Source: Cercis canadensis | Lineage: Eukaryota; Streptophyta; Magnoliopsida; Fabales; Fabaceae | Assembly (NCBI GenBank): GCA_003255065.1 | Contig: QAOA01004450.1 | Location: 1-64,000 of the forward strand | Length of the DNA: 64,000 nt | Direction: 5' to 3' | Part shown: positions 12,145-23,149 of the stretch, piece after piece | How positions within the stretch are numbered: the stretch's first letter is position 1 | Layout: each line of letters begins with the position of its first letter | Translations under genes and position numbers: made by a program | Notes under the pieces: model-generated | Database searches by the model: none | Told to the model about the DNA's origin: nothing | What the model saw: the letters and a program-made list of their open reading frames with translations, nothing else

Positions 12145-12873
12145 TTTATATTTTTTTATTTTTTGATATATTTTTGTGATTTTTCTTTACGTATGAGTTT
12201 TTGGGATGAATATGCTCCTTTTGTGGTTACTGAATACGCTCTTATGATTCTTAGAAATGAAATGATTCTGATATCTTCCTTGTAACATATTTATGTGGTT
12301 TATAAAGCAAATTCAATATGTTATTATGCTTAATGACTATTGGAAAGCGAGGAAGTGGCCAAAATTTGACTTGCATGGCCAAAAGTATTAGTTATCACCT
12401 ATGAAGCACCGAAACGTTAAAATTGGAGGCGTGCCGTTTCGGGTACGTATCCGAAACGTGAAACGCGTTCCGCTGTCGGAAACGCATACCAGCAGCCTTT
12501 TTTTTTTTTTTTTCCTTTTGTGTTTTGAACGTTGATGGCCATTGATATTGGGACTTACATGAACTTCTTTGGATTTCATTTCCATCGTGTGGACAAGAGC
12601 TCCAGGCTCTCCAAAATTGTAATGAAATGCAGGAGTTGCCCCAAATTAAAGCATGAAAAGTGGAATTGCAGAAGAATAGAGAAAGCACAACTGTCATTCC
12701 CTACCATTGGTTCGATTTCTTGTACGAACATCATCTGATTCCTCAAGCTCTGGTGGTCGAGTTCGAAGGAAGAATTCCCTGTTTATCTGATCCTTGAAAT
12801 CAAGAGTCGGAATCTGGTCTCGAGGTTGAGTTCATTCATCTGCCTTGGGTGTGCCAATAATATCAATAAAGGG
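12145..12873. repeat. Direct repeat copy 2 (allele without the LINE, empty site)
   Basis: Copy of 7916-8639 that continues past aataaaggg into atttgctatc without any LINE, so it shows the pre-insertion sequence. It has small differences from copy 1 (for example gctcctttt versus gctcgtttt). Confidence 0.8.
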
Positions 12874-13540
12874 ATTTGCTATCAAATAGAATGGATCTTG
12901 ACTTACTTTACTCGATGTGACCACCTCCTTTATTCTTTACTAGACTAGTCAAACAAGAGGCTCAAGACCCAGGGTGTAGATCTGGCACAGTGGAGATTTG
13001 GTGGTGACTGTAATGCGTAGGTTGGCAAGGTAGAGCTCTGGTGATGGCTCGAAGAAGAAGATGAGGGCGAGGGAGGAGGGAGCAGTAACAAAGAACACTT
13101 GTTCTCTCTCTTCTCTTTGTTTTTTTTTTTTTTTTATATATTTATATTAGTTGCATTAGTTAAATTATAATAAGTCTAATTTAGATGGGCTGAATAAAAA
13201 TTGAGTTTATGGACTAATGTATTTTTAATGGTTGATATTTTTAATGTTTAGATAATTTTAAATTTTTTTATTTTATTATATATATATATATATATATATA
13301 TGACGTAGCGTACTTGTACCTTTATTTTTTTTTAAATATTACCGTTTTGTACTTATACTCGTGCTAGATAGGTTATCACTGTTTTAGACTTTGAGTGACT
13401 ATGTCTTATTCCTGAAGTGTTTTAAATAGTGATGTTCAATCTAAGGCATTTCAAGCTATTAAATGTTTGTTGAACTATTAAATGTTTATTCCTCTGCCCA
13501 ATTTTTTTTCATGCTTGACAACTGTTTGATAATATTTTAG

Positions 13541-13660
13541 TACCAAGTCCATGAGGAATGTTGGAGACTATGAAGTCATCAACAAGGCAATTGAGAAGTT
13601 TGGGAAAAGGCACTAGGAGCATATTGTAGCATGTGCTGAAGACAATTCTATCAATTCTGT
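13541..13660 (+). pseudogene. Captured glutamine synthetase exon fragment
   Basis: After an acceptor-like aatattttag, the plus strand reads TKSMRNVGDYEVINKAIEKF, then GKRH, a stop, EHIVACAEDN. Plant glutamine synthetase has STKSMRNDGG..VIK.AIEKL..RHKEHIAAYGEGN at the same place, so the family is clear. The stop replaces the Lys of RHKEH. Only this one exon is present and it lies inside the CACTA element. The preserved acceptor indicates capture of genomic DNA, not cDNA. It is not a functional enzyme gene. Cytosolic versus plastid origin is not decided. Confidence 0.75.
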
Positions 13661-14214
13661 ACCAGATTCTGTGAAAAATCAATGATAATGTAGAATAATT
13701 GGAAAATTGGCTCCACATTTATTTATTTTGTTGAGATTTTTCTGTTTTGTTCTAAGTTTAGGGTTGGGGAATTTTACTAATTTAGAGTTAGTTTTAGTTT
13801 TGGATTATAAAATATGTAAAATCCAAGACCAAACTCTATAAAGTTTGTTTAAATGTGATACTATATGATTTTTTGTTAACATTTCTTTGGATTTTTGTTT
13901 TCCCCTTTTGTAATTTCTTTAGTATTGACATAAGATATCAGTGTAAAAGAAAAAAACTTAAGGAATTTCTCACAGACAATAATTCGTGAGAAATTCCGCA
14001 AAAATAGGCATGAAATTTTTTCCAATATTTCTAACACCCATTGTAAGTCCGTGAGAAATGCCTTGAGAAATTCCGTGAGAAATTTGGTTTGTCATGAGGA
14101 TTATTTTCACTCCCCAAAATCATGAGAAAGTCAATGACAAATGCATTTCTCACGGACTTTTGGGTGTTTTCTCGCTGATTTTGTCCGTGAGAAAATTCCT
14201 ATTTTCTTGTAGTG

Positions 14215-14607
14215 TGAATGTTGTCAAATAATAGTATCCAAACCACCTATTGAGATCTTTAAACAACTTTGTCTAATTGGTCATTAGCACAAAGATTATA
14301 AGCATAATAATATTCATTTCACATCAAGTAGAAATTCACTTTATATTCAATCTCTTACAGCAAGGGATAAACATTCAATCTCCAGAAACACATTGTGGCC
14401 ATCATAATACAATAAAAAAAGAAAAATCAGAAAAGGCTAAAAATGTCAAAACACCATAATTAAAAACAAAACATCAAGCAACAAAGGTTAAAGTTTTAAA
14501 ATTTCTCTTGTATCTCCTGCATATAAATGACAAAAATTAATCAAGAAGGTACAGAAACAGTGAACCATTAATCTAATTCTCACGTTTGTTTTTTTCTTTT
14601 TTCCAAA
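14215..14607. other. AT-rich spacer
   Basis: Nothing recognised. It lies between the CACTA right end and the 3' flank of the F-box gene. Confidence 0.4.
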
Positions 14608-16046
14608 ATTATTTTTTAAATCTATGAACCCCATAATCTAATTATCAATTCTTTTCAGGTGGTGAAGGTGGATGAGTTCTTCACTCATGAGCTTCCCTAG
14701 CTGATAAACAAAGCCTTTGAGCTTCTGGTCACTGAAAAGACAATGAGATGTCTCCTATGCCTGTAACTCTAAGAAAATATGCCCTTCTAAATGGCCATGA
14801 CCAAGAGATAATTTTAGTTAACCACTACCCCATCCCAATTTCTAAAGTCATTTGAGAGTCATGATAGTTTATGGATTCCAAATTTGTATAGCCTCGTGTG
14901 CAAGTGAAAGAAGTTGTTTCAACTATCTAGTTAAATTTATAATTTGAAAATGTTTTGGGCTACTAAAGGTCTTTTACCTTTTGTTTTGATGGAATTACAT
15001 TAATAATCAGCCTCATCCATTTCTTATTAGATCTAGGTTGATCTTGCATCTTCATCTTATTTATTAATTATTTTCAGCCATTTGTTTTTGCTCAGAAAAG
15101 GTCAAAAATTATTAGCTAAACAATCCATTGGCATCATATTAGAGCAGAACAAGTAGATGCTGACCACAAGCATGATTACAGTAGCCCATAACATTAACCA
15201 AAATACAACTACTACAAATGAACTGCAATCTATCAAGATGAGAAAATTAAATGTAAATAGCATTGGAACAAAAAAAAGCTGGGAAAAAAAGAATAGGCTA
15301 CAATAACGCATAGTTAAACCGCCGCCGNTATTTTTTAAATTTATGAACCCCATAATCTAATTATCAATTCTTTTCAGGTGGTGAAGGTGGATGAGTTCTT
15401 CACTCTCGAGTTTCCCTAGCTGATAAACAAAGCCTTTGAGCTTCTGGTCACTGAAAAGACACTGAGATGTCTCCTACACCTATAACTCTGAGAAAATATG
15501 CCCTTCTAAATGGCCATGACCAAGAGATAATTTTAGTTAACCACTACTCCATCCCAATTTCTAAAGTCATTTGAAAGTCATGATAGTTTATGAATTCCAA
15601 ATCTGTATAGCCTCGTGTGCAAAAGAAAGAAGTTGTTTTAGCTATCTAGTTAAATTTATAATTTGAAAATGTTTTGGGCTACTAAAGGTATTTTACCTTT
15701 TGTTTTGATGGAATTACATTAATAATCAGCCTCATCCATTTCTTATTAGATCTAGGTTGATCTTGTATCTTCATCTTATTTATTAATTATTTTCAGCCAT
15801 TTGTTTTTGCTCAAAAAAGGTCAAAAATTATTAGCTAAACAATCCATTGGCATCATATTAGAGCAGAACAAGTAGATGCTGACCACAAGCACGATTACAG
15901 TAGTCCATAACATTAACCAAAATACAACTATTACAAACGAACTGCAATCTATCAAGATGAGAAAATTAAATGTAAATAGCATTGGAACAAAAACAAGCTG
16001 GGAAAAAAAGAATAGGCTACAATAACACATAGTTAAACCGCCGCCG
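14608..16046. repeat. Direct duplication (about 718 bp) joined by a single N, 3' flank of the F-box gene
   Basis: 14608-15327 and 15329-16046 are near-identical and the N at 15328 is the junction. Both copies end in gttaaaccgccgccg; only the second continues into the F-box gene. The hydrophobic open frames on the minus strand (15102-15353, 15821-16066) fall in this copy pair and are not treated as genes. Confidence 0.8.
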
Positions 16047-16067
16047 GCCCCCCACCCCCCAAAACAA

Positions 16068-17237
16068 TTAATCAAATAGAGGATCGTGAACCATTTCAAA
16101 AAAAGACACTCCTTCTTGATCATGCTCTTCATCTTTTCTTAACGAAACTATGCTCTCCACGTAGATTGCAACCTGCAAATAATGATAAACACCAATAATA
16201 TTTCCAAGAGGTTTAATCTCTTGAGTTTGGAGATCATACAGCACAATTCTTCCATTGCTATCTTCCAAAAGGAACTGATCATATTTCCAAAATCCTAATG
16301 GCATTTCCACTCCCACAAGGGGTCCAATAGTTAAGTGCTTGGTCCAAGATCCTTCATTGCCATACTTTTCCATCACCCACAAATCCAAGAAATCCAAGCA
16401 CTTCTCTTGCCCATAAAAAGGACAAACAATCATAGCAAGGGATACTTTAAACTTAACAACATGGCTATCAAATGCAAAAACTATGTGGCCATCAAATTCT
16501 CTTGGCGAACTTACAAACCTTATAATCCGAAAAATTTCATCAACCATGTCAAATGCAACAATTACCATGCCACCATCATCATAAGCCCTCCAGTGAAATG
16601 CTCCATGAACAAAAGGATCATTACAACAATCTCCTAAAATGGAAATAGAAGATGGCACGGTGCAATCCACTTCTCTCCAACAACTAGAACTCAATGTGTA
16701 TAACTGAGCTTGCCAAGGCTGAGAATGAGTGAGCATAACTATTTTGTAATCATTAGTTTTGGTATCAAAGCCAAACCCAGAGAAGTATATGCTCTTTGGT
16801 GCAAAATGGCAATCAGGTACAAGTCTGGATTCTCTCATGGAAGGGTTGACTAATAAATTGTTGGGATAGCTACATATAAAATATAAGCCATTACAAGGAC
16901 CCAAGATTTCTACTTCGGAAATTGGACCCTGGTTGATAATTGTATCCAGAATACTTACACAGGAACTGTTTGTTACTTGGTTGAAAGAGAGCTTAGAAAC
17001 AACCACTCTCATGATATTACCGGGAAGCAAAGGGGTACTATGCCTAACAAGGAGGGTAATATCATCTTTTGTGTTGATTTGGTTAAAGGAGACAAGGTGC
17101 TTCAAGATAAAGTTAGGATTTGTGATCAAATGGCACCAAGATTTGTGAACACATTTAAAACGCATAAGAGATTTCACCGGCAACTTTGAGAGGATATCAG
17201 GCACCAAATCTCTTAGTGGATCTTCATTTCTAGCCAT
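16068..17237 (-). CDS. F-box / F-box-associated domain protein, SLF-like
   Basis: A single-exon gene of 389 residues with no internal stop, the usual size of SLF/SFB and CPR1-type F-box proteins. The N-terminal F-box (about residues 6-48) reads DPLRDLVPDILSKLPVKSLM, then RFKCVHKSWCHLI and NPNFILKHL. The rest fits the F-box-associated domain: a GLYFICSYP strand near residue 120, FGFDTKTNDYKIV near 155 and a C-terminal YDLQTQEIKPLG ... YVESIVSLRK tail like that of S-locus F-box proteins. Such proteins bind SKP1 and recruit targets to an SCF ubiquitin ligase. The Met of MARNEDPL is chosen by match to the family; the frame stays open a little upstream (LCQDLIAPQ). A truncated paralogue lies at 20742-21134 and a T2 RNase gene 25 kb away. 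SLF identity is inference; a general F-box role is equally possible. Confidence 0.85.
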   Translation of the reverse strand: MARNEDPLRDLVPDILSKLPVKSLMRFKCVHKSWCHLITNPNFILKHLVSFNQINTKDDITLLVRHSTPLLPGNIMRVVVSKLSFNQVTNSSCVSILDTIINQGPISEVEILGPCNGLYFICSYPNNLLVNPSMRESRLVPDCHFAPKSIYFSGFGFDTKTNDYKIVMLTHSQPWQAQLYTLSSSCWREVDCTVPSSISILGDCCNDPFVHGAFHWRAYDDGGMVIVAFDMVDEIFRIIRFVSSPREFDGHIVFAFDSHVVKFKVSLAMIVCPFYGQEKCLDFLDLWVMEKYGNEGSWTKHLTIGPLVGVEMPLGFWKYDQFLLEDSNGRIVLYDLQTQEIKPLGNIIGVYHYLQVAIYVESIVSLRKDEEHDQEGVSFFEMVHDPLFD

Positions 17238-18689
17238 CTGTGGTGCAATTAAATCTTGGCACAGGTTCTTCTTCTATCTCTCCACAGAAAAGTGTCTCAA
17301 TCTTTAGTTCAATTCTTTTCTTTTTTTAAAAAAATCGGGTATGATACAAGTGTCTTAGTCTTCTTCTGCACTCAGCTTTACCACAATTGCAATGTGTAAC
17401 TCTTGCTCAAATGCTACAAAAACAAAGAAATATATCTCAAATAGGCTACTTACATATTAAAGGACAAGACACACTGGATAATTAAAAATATTATTATACT
17501 GGCATAACAAAGAGGTTCATGATGCATTGTTTAATGTGCAGGAATGCATATTCTGATTTTGATAACTATATTGCATGAAAATCCCAATTGTTAGAATAAA
17601 ATTGTTTTGATAACTCCGTCATAAAAATTTTGCAAAGAAGACCAGCAACTTTTTTGAACAGGTCCTCCAATATTGAAAAATACAATTTCCACAATGTCTA
17701 AAACCTTCACAAAACAGAGAATCACAATTACCTATTCCTATTCAGGAAAGAGCATTTCAGAGTAGATTTTTATATTAAAAAAAAGAAAAAAACAGAGACA
17801 TTAGCAGCGAGGGGAAACCAACCGTTGCTAGCCAAAATAAAGTCTGGGAGGGGGTGGCGCCACTGGTTGCAGCGGTTTCCACCTCGCCCCAATTTCTCTC
17901 CTTTTTAGAGAGTGAAACCATTTTCTAGAGACAAACAGAATTAGAGAGAGAAATAGAAAGCAAAAAATTATAATAACAACCGAGGGACGGCGCCACCGGT
18001 AGTGGTGGCTGCACCCCATCCCCACCTCTCTTCCCCTCTTAGAGAGAGAGAAACCCATTCTAGAGAGAGAAGCAGAGGTTCATGGAGAGAAATAAAGAAA
18101 TTTAGTGGAATAGTGAGAGGGTTTCTTACCTTAGCTACTGATTAGTGATTTTAGAGCTAAAATAGATGAGTTTTCCTTCCAGATGTAAGAGGCGAGGCAG
18201 AGCAGAGTATTGTGTTCTTCTCTGCCATTTTTCTTTTTTTTNTCCCCTCTTAGAGAGAGAGAAACCCATTCTAGAGAGAGAAGCAGAGGTTCATGGAGAG
18301 AAATAAAGAAATTTAGTGGAATAGTGAGAGGGTTTCTTACCTTAGCTACCGATTAGTGATTTTAGAGCTAAAATAGATGAGTTTTCCTTCTAGATGTAAG
18401 AGGCGAGGCAGAGCAGAGTATTGTGTTCTTCTCTGCCATTTTTCTTTTTTTTCCTCTTTTCACGATTTGTTTGGTCTGATCTGCTTACTTTCCTTTCAAA
18501 ATAAGTGTTACCCGTTTTCAATTATAACTTTGAAGCTCTATTTATCTTTTGGATTGGGCCACTAGTTTATACCTTGATACTATGTTTGATCCATTTATTT
18601 GTTTATATCTTTTTTCTCTTTTCAGCTGGTTGTTTTATTGAGTTTTGACGTGGGCCAACTTTTTGTTTGAATAAACTTATATTTTCATT
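17238..18689. other. 5' flank of the F-box gene, with GA-rich repeats
   Basis: 17238-17756 is duplicated at 21111-21996 (upstream of the truncated F-box copy). 17840-18120 contains imperfect repeats of a ggcgccaccggt plus ttagagagagagaaaccc unit. 18031-18241 and 18243-18453 are copies joined by the N at 18242. No other gene is seen. The promoter of the F-box gene should be here, but I cannot assign a TATA box with confidence. Confidence 0.5.
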
Positions 18690-18912
18690 TTTGAAATATT
18701 TAAAATTTGATAAAATAGTCTATAAAAAAATGCTAACCACAAAATAATTTTTGAAAGAACTGACATTTATTACAAAATAATCCTTGAAAGATTCAAGATT
18801 TAACAAATAGTAGATTATTTTGTTACGTATATTAGTTTTTTCGAAGATTATTTTGTAGTTAATTTTCTTTAAAAGATTATTTTGTTAAATCTTGAATATT
18901 TCAGAGACGCAA
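18690..18912. repeat. Palindromic MITE-like repeat
   Basis: The left arm (gaaatatttaaaatttgat, then ctaaccacaaaataattttt) and the right arm (ttattttgtagtta, then aatcttgaatatttc) are imperfect inverses over about 90 bases each. There is no coding capacity. Confidence 0.55.
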
Positions 18913-18954
18913 ATATAGGCTTTCTCAATAATTTTTTATAAGGAAAGATGTGTA

Positions 18955-19690
18955 ATACTAGAGTTGTAGGGAGTTGTAGGGTTGAATCCAATGGTAACAC
19001 AGATATCCATAAGCTTTAAGGGTTGAGTAATTAGGATTTTGTTTGAATAATTTTTGATAAGGAGAGGACATGTGTAATACTGGAGTTGGTAATCTATTAA
19101 TTATAAAATTTGTTGTTCGATAGACAAATGACCAAAACATGTGAGGAAGGGAAGTATAGTGTAATATGAATAAACTAGTTTTAACAATATGTCTATGTTT
19201 TCTTTTTGCAAGTTCATTTCTTTCTGGAGTATAGGGAAGTGTTGTAAAAAAAACAAATTCCATGATTAGCCAAAGAAGATTTTAACTTAATGAATTCACC
19301 TACATTCTCTAAGTGAAAAATAAGTAATGGAATGATTGAAGTAAGATTCCACGAGTTTTAAATTGAATAAAAACATGAAATACATATGACTTTTGCTTAA
19401 GAGGATAAAGCCAAGAATATCTTGTGAAATGATCAACAAAAATTACATAATATTTAAAATTATCAATGGAAACATGAGGGGAAGGATCCCATATATCAAC
19501 AAAAATACATTCTAATGGTTTTGAGGTCCTAAGACTAGAAGAAGAAGTAAATGGCAAATGGTGACTTTTATTACAAGAGCAAGATGGACAGTCAAGCAAG
19601 GAAGCAAGAGCAAAACAATGATTTAAAGGTGCAACTTGGACAACAGATTGGTGGCTTCCCAACCGAGTTTCATTCTTCTTCTCTCTCAAT
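18955..19690 (-). mobile_element. Ty1/copia fossil, integrase part only
   Basis: On the minus strand two fragments match copia integrase: a zinc-finger and core start (LDCPSCSCNKSH ... FVDIWDPSP ... YYVIFVDHFTRYSWLYPL) and the following core (PYTPERNELAKRKHRHI ... MFWSFVYRTTNFIINRLPTP). No LTRs, RT or gag belong to it. It is an old, broken remnant. Confidence 0.8.
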
Positions 19691-20560
19691 TATATCTAGA
19701 TTTTAATCTACCATGTTCTTATCTTCTGATATGAACTAATCTCTTATCTAGGACTACATCTAATTATGAACGGTTGTAGTTTCTTGTGAAATTAATTTAA
19801 GGTTTATCTTTTCTATTTGAGTATTCATCCCTATTCTTCATGTCTCTAATTAACTAGCCATTAATTAGTTGATTAGTTAATCATAATGAGACCAGAAGAA
19901 GATTTGTATGTCTAGTTCATTCAGATAAATACCTTAGGTTGCACATAGGATAGGAATATACCTCCATGGCTTGTATAGTCAATTAAAAAATCTATAGAAC
20001 CTAATGAATTTGTAATTATTATAACTCATATAAAAATATATAGGGTTAGTAATTAGGGATATTTCACTAGACCTTAGGAGAGGCTAGTGTTAGGGAATCT
20101 TGACTAGCACTTAGGAAGATAAATCGATATTAATGACATGATGAATGAAAACCGGGATCAACTATGGTGAAATTGAAACCCTAGGCTTTTCTCTCTTAAT
20201 TAATTCGTCATTTTATCTGTCTTAGCTTGTTTTCAGTTTATTTAAAGTTCTATATTAAAATTCTCCATACTCGTATATTAGATAAAATTTAGATTAATCC
20301 AATTTTGGTAATTGATAACATTAATCCTCGTAGGAACGATAATTCACTCTCATTTTATTACTTGGAAACGATAACGTACACTTGCGTTAGCGTTTTACAT
20401 AACAAGTTTTTAGCGTTGTTGCCGGGGACTAATTGGTTATTAATATCGATACTCAATAATCTCTATTTTAGTATGATCGTTTATTTTTCAAAGATTTATT
20501 TAATTGTTTTACTTTTTAATACTTTCAGGAGTTTTCTTTTTGGTATATAAGAAAATCTAG
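19691..20560 (+). mobile_element. LTR-retrotransposon fossil: LTR 3' part plus primer-binding site
   Basis: Around 20410-20440 the sequence tagcgttgttgccggggact is a degenerate form of the tggcgccgttgccggggac primer-binding/leader sequence that follows the 5' LTR of many plant Ty3 (Athila-like) elements. The preceding stretch with 'cctcgtaggaacgataattc' is typical of the end of such LTRs. No coding domain follows before the F-box duplicate starts at 20742. Confidence 0.6.
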
Positions 20561-20741
20561 AAGCAGCTCCCTACACCCATTTGATTCTGAGATAGAGAAG
20601 ACTTGTCGAAAGAAGAGAAAAGAGAGAAGAGAGTCTACCAGAATTTTGACAGACATAATGGCAAAAGAAAATCCTATAAAGCATTTCGTGACTATACTAT
20701 TCCTCTAGTCACAGATACCACCTCTAGTGTATGGCGACCGG

Positions 20742-21134
20742 CTACATAAAATATAAGCCATTACAAGGACCAAAGATTTCTACTTTGGATATTTGATTCT
20801 GGTTGATAATTGTATCTAGAATACTCACGGAGGAACTGTTTGTTGCTTGGTTGAAAGAGAGCGTAGAAACAACTACTCTTATGATCTGGCTGGGAAGCAA
20901 AGGGGTACTATGCCTAACAAGGAGGGCAATATCATCTTTCGTGTTGATTTGGTTAAAGGAGACAAGGTGCTTCAAGATAAAGTTAGGATTTGTGATCAAA
21001 TGGCACCAAGATTTCTGATCACATTTAAAATGCATAAGAGATTTCACTGGCAACTTGGAGAGGATATCAGACGCCAAATCTCCTAGTTGATTTTCATTTC
21101 TAGCCATCTGTTGTGCAATTAAATCTTGGCACAT
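20742..21134 (-). pseudogene. Truncated F-box gene copy
   Basis: Residues 1-130 align almost residue for residue with the N-terminal part of the F-box gene at 16068-17237 (F-box NQLGDLASDILSKLPVKSLM, then HFKCDQKSWCHLI). The homology stops abruptly at 20742 within the F-box-associated domain (…GPCNGLYFM), so two thirds of the protein is missing. Its upstream flank (to about 21996) is also a copy of 17238-17756, interrupted by a MITE. It is therefore a DNA-level segmental duplicate broken at its 3' side, not a retrocopy. It could give a short F-box-only protein, but a pseudogene is more likely. Confidence 0.85.
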
Positions 21135-21200
21135 GTTCTTTTATCTCTCTACAGAAAAGTGTCTCAATCTTTAGTTCAGTTCGTTTCTTTTTTTAAAAAA

Positions 21201-21571
21201 TAGAGTAAAACCCTTTTTTAGTCTATGAAAAATGCAATCATTGACAAATTCGTCATCCAAAAATTTTCGGTGACAAATTGGTCCTTGAATTATTATTTCC
21301 CTGACAAATTAGTCCTCTGGTAGGTAAGATCAATGAAAAGAAAAGGAGGAAATGAATGAGAAAAAGAAGGCTTAAACATAACTAGGCAAGATTAGTGAAA
21401 AAAATTTAGGAAAGAGGTCTGCAGGAGTCCAAAACGTTTCTCATTAAAGTACCAGATGACTAATTTGTCAAACAGAATAATAATTCAATGACCAATTTAT
21501 CATTGAAAATTTTTGGAAGACGAATTTGTTAGTAGCTGCATTTTCTAAGGACTAAAAAGGGTTTTACTCTA
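21201..21571. repeat. MITE with long terminal inverted repeats inside the F-box duplicate
   Basis: The tips are TAGAGTAAAACCC and GGGTTTTACTCTA. The arms extend about 100 bases (acaaattcgtcatccaaaaattttc against gaaaatttttggaagacgaattt). The paralogous site at 17335 has only an A-run and no insert, so this is an insertion after the F-box duplication. The target duplication is obscured by the A-run. Confidence 0.8.
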
Positions 21572-21996
21572 AAAAAAAAAAAGGGTATGATACAAGTGTC
21601 TTAGTCTTCTTCTGCACTCAGCTTTACCACAATCGCAATGTGTAACTCTTGCTCAAATGCTACAAAAACAAAGAAATATATCTCAAATGGGCTACTTGCA
21701 TATTAAAGGATTAGACACACAGGGCAATTAAAAATATTATTATACTGGCAAAAACAAAGAGGTTCATGATGGATAGTTTAATGTGTAGGAATGCATATTC
21801 TGATTTTGATAACTGTATTGCAAGAAAATCCCAATTTTTTGAATAAAATTGTTTTGATAACTCAATCATAAAAAAATTGCAAAGAAGACCAGCAACTTTT
21901 TTGAACACGTCCACCAATATTGAAAAATACAATTTCTACAATGTCTAAAACCTTCACAAAACAGAGAACCACAATTACCTATTCCTATTCATGAAA

Positions 21997-22404
21997 GAGA
22001 AAAGGCCAAGAGAGGTTGTAATAAAAACATAGCATAGCAGCTCAACATTGGCCTAAGTAACCATAATTAAACCCACGGTGATTTTTCAACAAGAGTCAAG
22101 AAATTAACCTTAAAGATTTCCAACAGAGAGCAAAGGAAGAGGAGGTGCTAAAAGAGGATGAAGGATGAGGGTGATTGATAATGAGCAAAACTAGATTTCA
22201 GCTATTCAGGGATATGCTAAAAGAGAGTGATTGATAAGGGAGATTGAGTTGTGTTGTTGGATGAGACAAATGCAGTCCAAACACTTGATAACATAGGAAA
22301 GAGGTAAGAAAGAAGAAGTGTCCGTTTGCGTGAAATGACTAAAATACCATTTTATGTGTAGTTGTTGATACTCCAAATTTCATAGAAATTATTCACTAGT
22401 TTAC
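21997..22404. other. No recognisable feature
   Basis: AT-rich with purine-rich patches. No gene, RNA or repeat terminus is recognised. Confidence 0.4.
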
Positions 22405-22850
22405 TTATTCCACTGATGGGACTTTTTCCGGCAAGTATACCGGGTCACACAAGTAATATAGTAGTGAGTAGAGTATCATTCCCACGAGGATTAAGGCTAA
22501 CAATTACCAATTTCACCAATAAAGATTCTATTCAGAAGGATAAATGATTTGGATTGAAGGCAGCCCTGGAATGAGCTGCTACAATTAACTAAATGACACT
22601 AAGTACAAAATTCCAACAATATCGTAACAATCTTTAAGAGGCAATCTAAATGTGAGATTTGTAATAAGAATGAGAAGGGTTAGGGGTTGATTTCATTCAC
22701 TTGCAATTCGATTTCCTCATAGACAAGGTAATCTCAGAATCAATACTGGACTACTTATTTCAGTTACAATTCCTTTGTTGTTGGTTCATTTCCTTAAAGT
22801 GATTGAACCCAATTCCTTGGTGATACAATCCTCCCTATACTAATTACTTG
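22405..22850 (-). mobile_element. LTR fossil in minus orientation, cut by the gap
   Basis: The phrases 'gcaagtataccgggtcacac' and 'gtatcattcccacgaggatt' are the minus-strand form of sequence found near the 3' end of Athila-like or related plant LTRs, comparable to 20300-20400 on the plus strand. It runs into the gap at 22851, so its extent and internal part are unknown. Confidence 0.5.
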
Positions 22851-23149
22851 NNNNNNNNNNNNNNNNNNNNNNNNNNNNNNNNNNNNNNNNNNNNNNNNNN
22901 NNNNNNNNNNNNNNNNNNNNNNNNNNNNNNNNNNNNNNNNNNNNNNNNNNNNNNNNNNNNNNNNNNNNNNNNNNNNNNNNNNNNNNNNNNNNNNNNNNNN
23001 NNNNNNNNNNNNNNNNNNNNNNNNNNNNNNNNNNNNNNNNNNNNNNNNNNNNNNNNNNNNNNNNNNNNNNNNNNNNNNNNNNNNNNNNNNNNNNNNNNNN
23101 NNNNNNNNNNNNNNNNNNNNNNNNNNNNNNNNNNNNNNNNNNNNNNNNN
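22851..23149. other. Assembly gap (299 N)
   Basis: Unresolved bases. Open frames across it are meaningless. Confidence 1.

Larger units (their letters stand above)
7156..14214. mobile_element. CACTA (En/Spm-type) transposon, non-autonomous, with captured exon and nested LINE
   Basis: The left tip is CACTACAACACATGCGG at 7156 and the right tip ends TTTTCTTGTAGTG at 14214. A 3-bp target duplication TGA flanks both ends (7153-7155, 14215-14217), exactly as CACTA elements leave. Subterminal regions (7165-7300 and 13965-14200) are dense with CGTGAGAAATT-like repeats in both orientations, as in this superfamily. No transposase (TNPD/TNPA) is seen. Inside are a glutamine synthetase exon (13541-13660), a LINE on the minus strand and the single-N duplicated segment. 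The apparent length is inflated by that duplication. 7330-7915 and 12874-13540 hold no other recognised gene. Confidence 0.87.

Noticed and set aside
15102-16132. Hydrophobic minus-strand open frames in the F-box 3' flank
   Set aside because: They appear twice only because of the single-N duplication, lack family motifs and their composition reflects AT-rich sequence.
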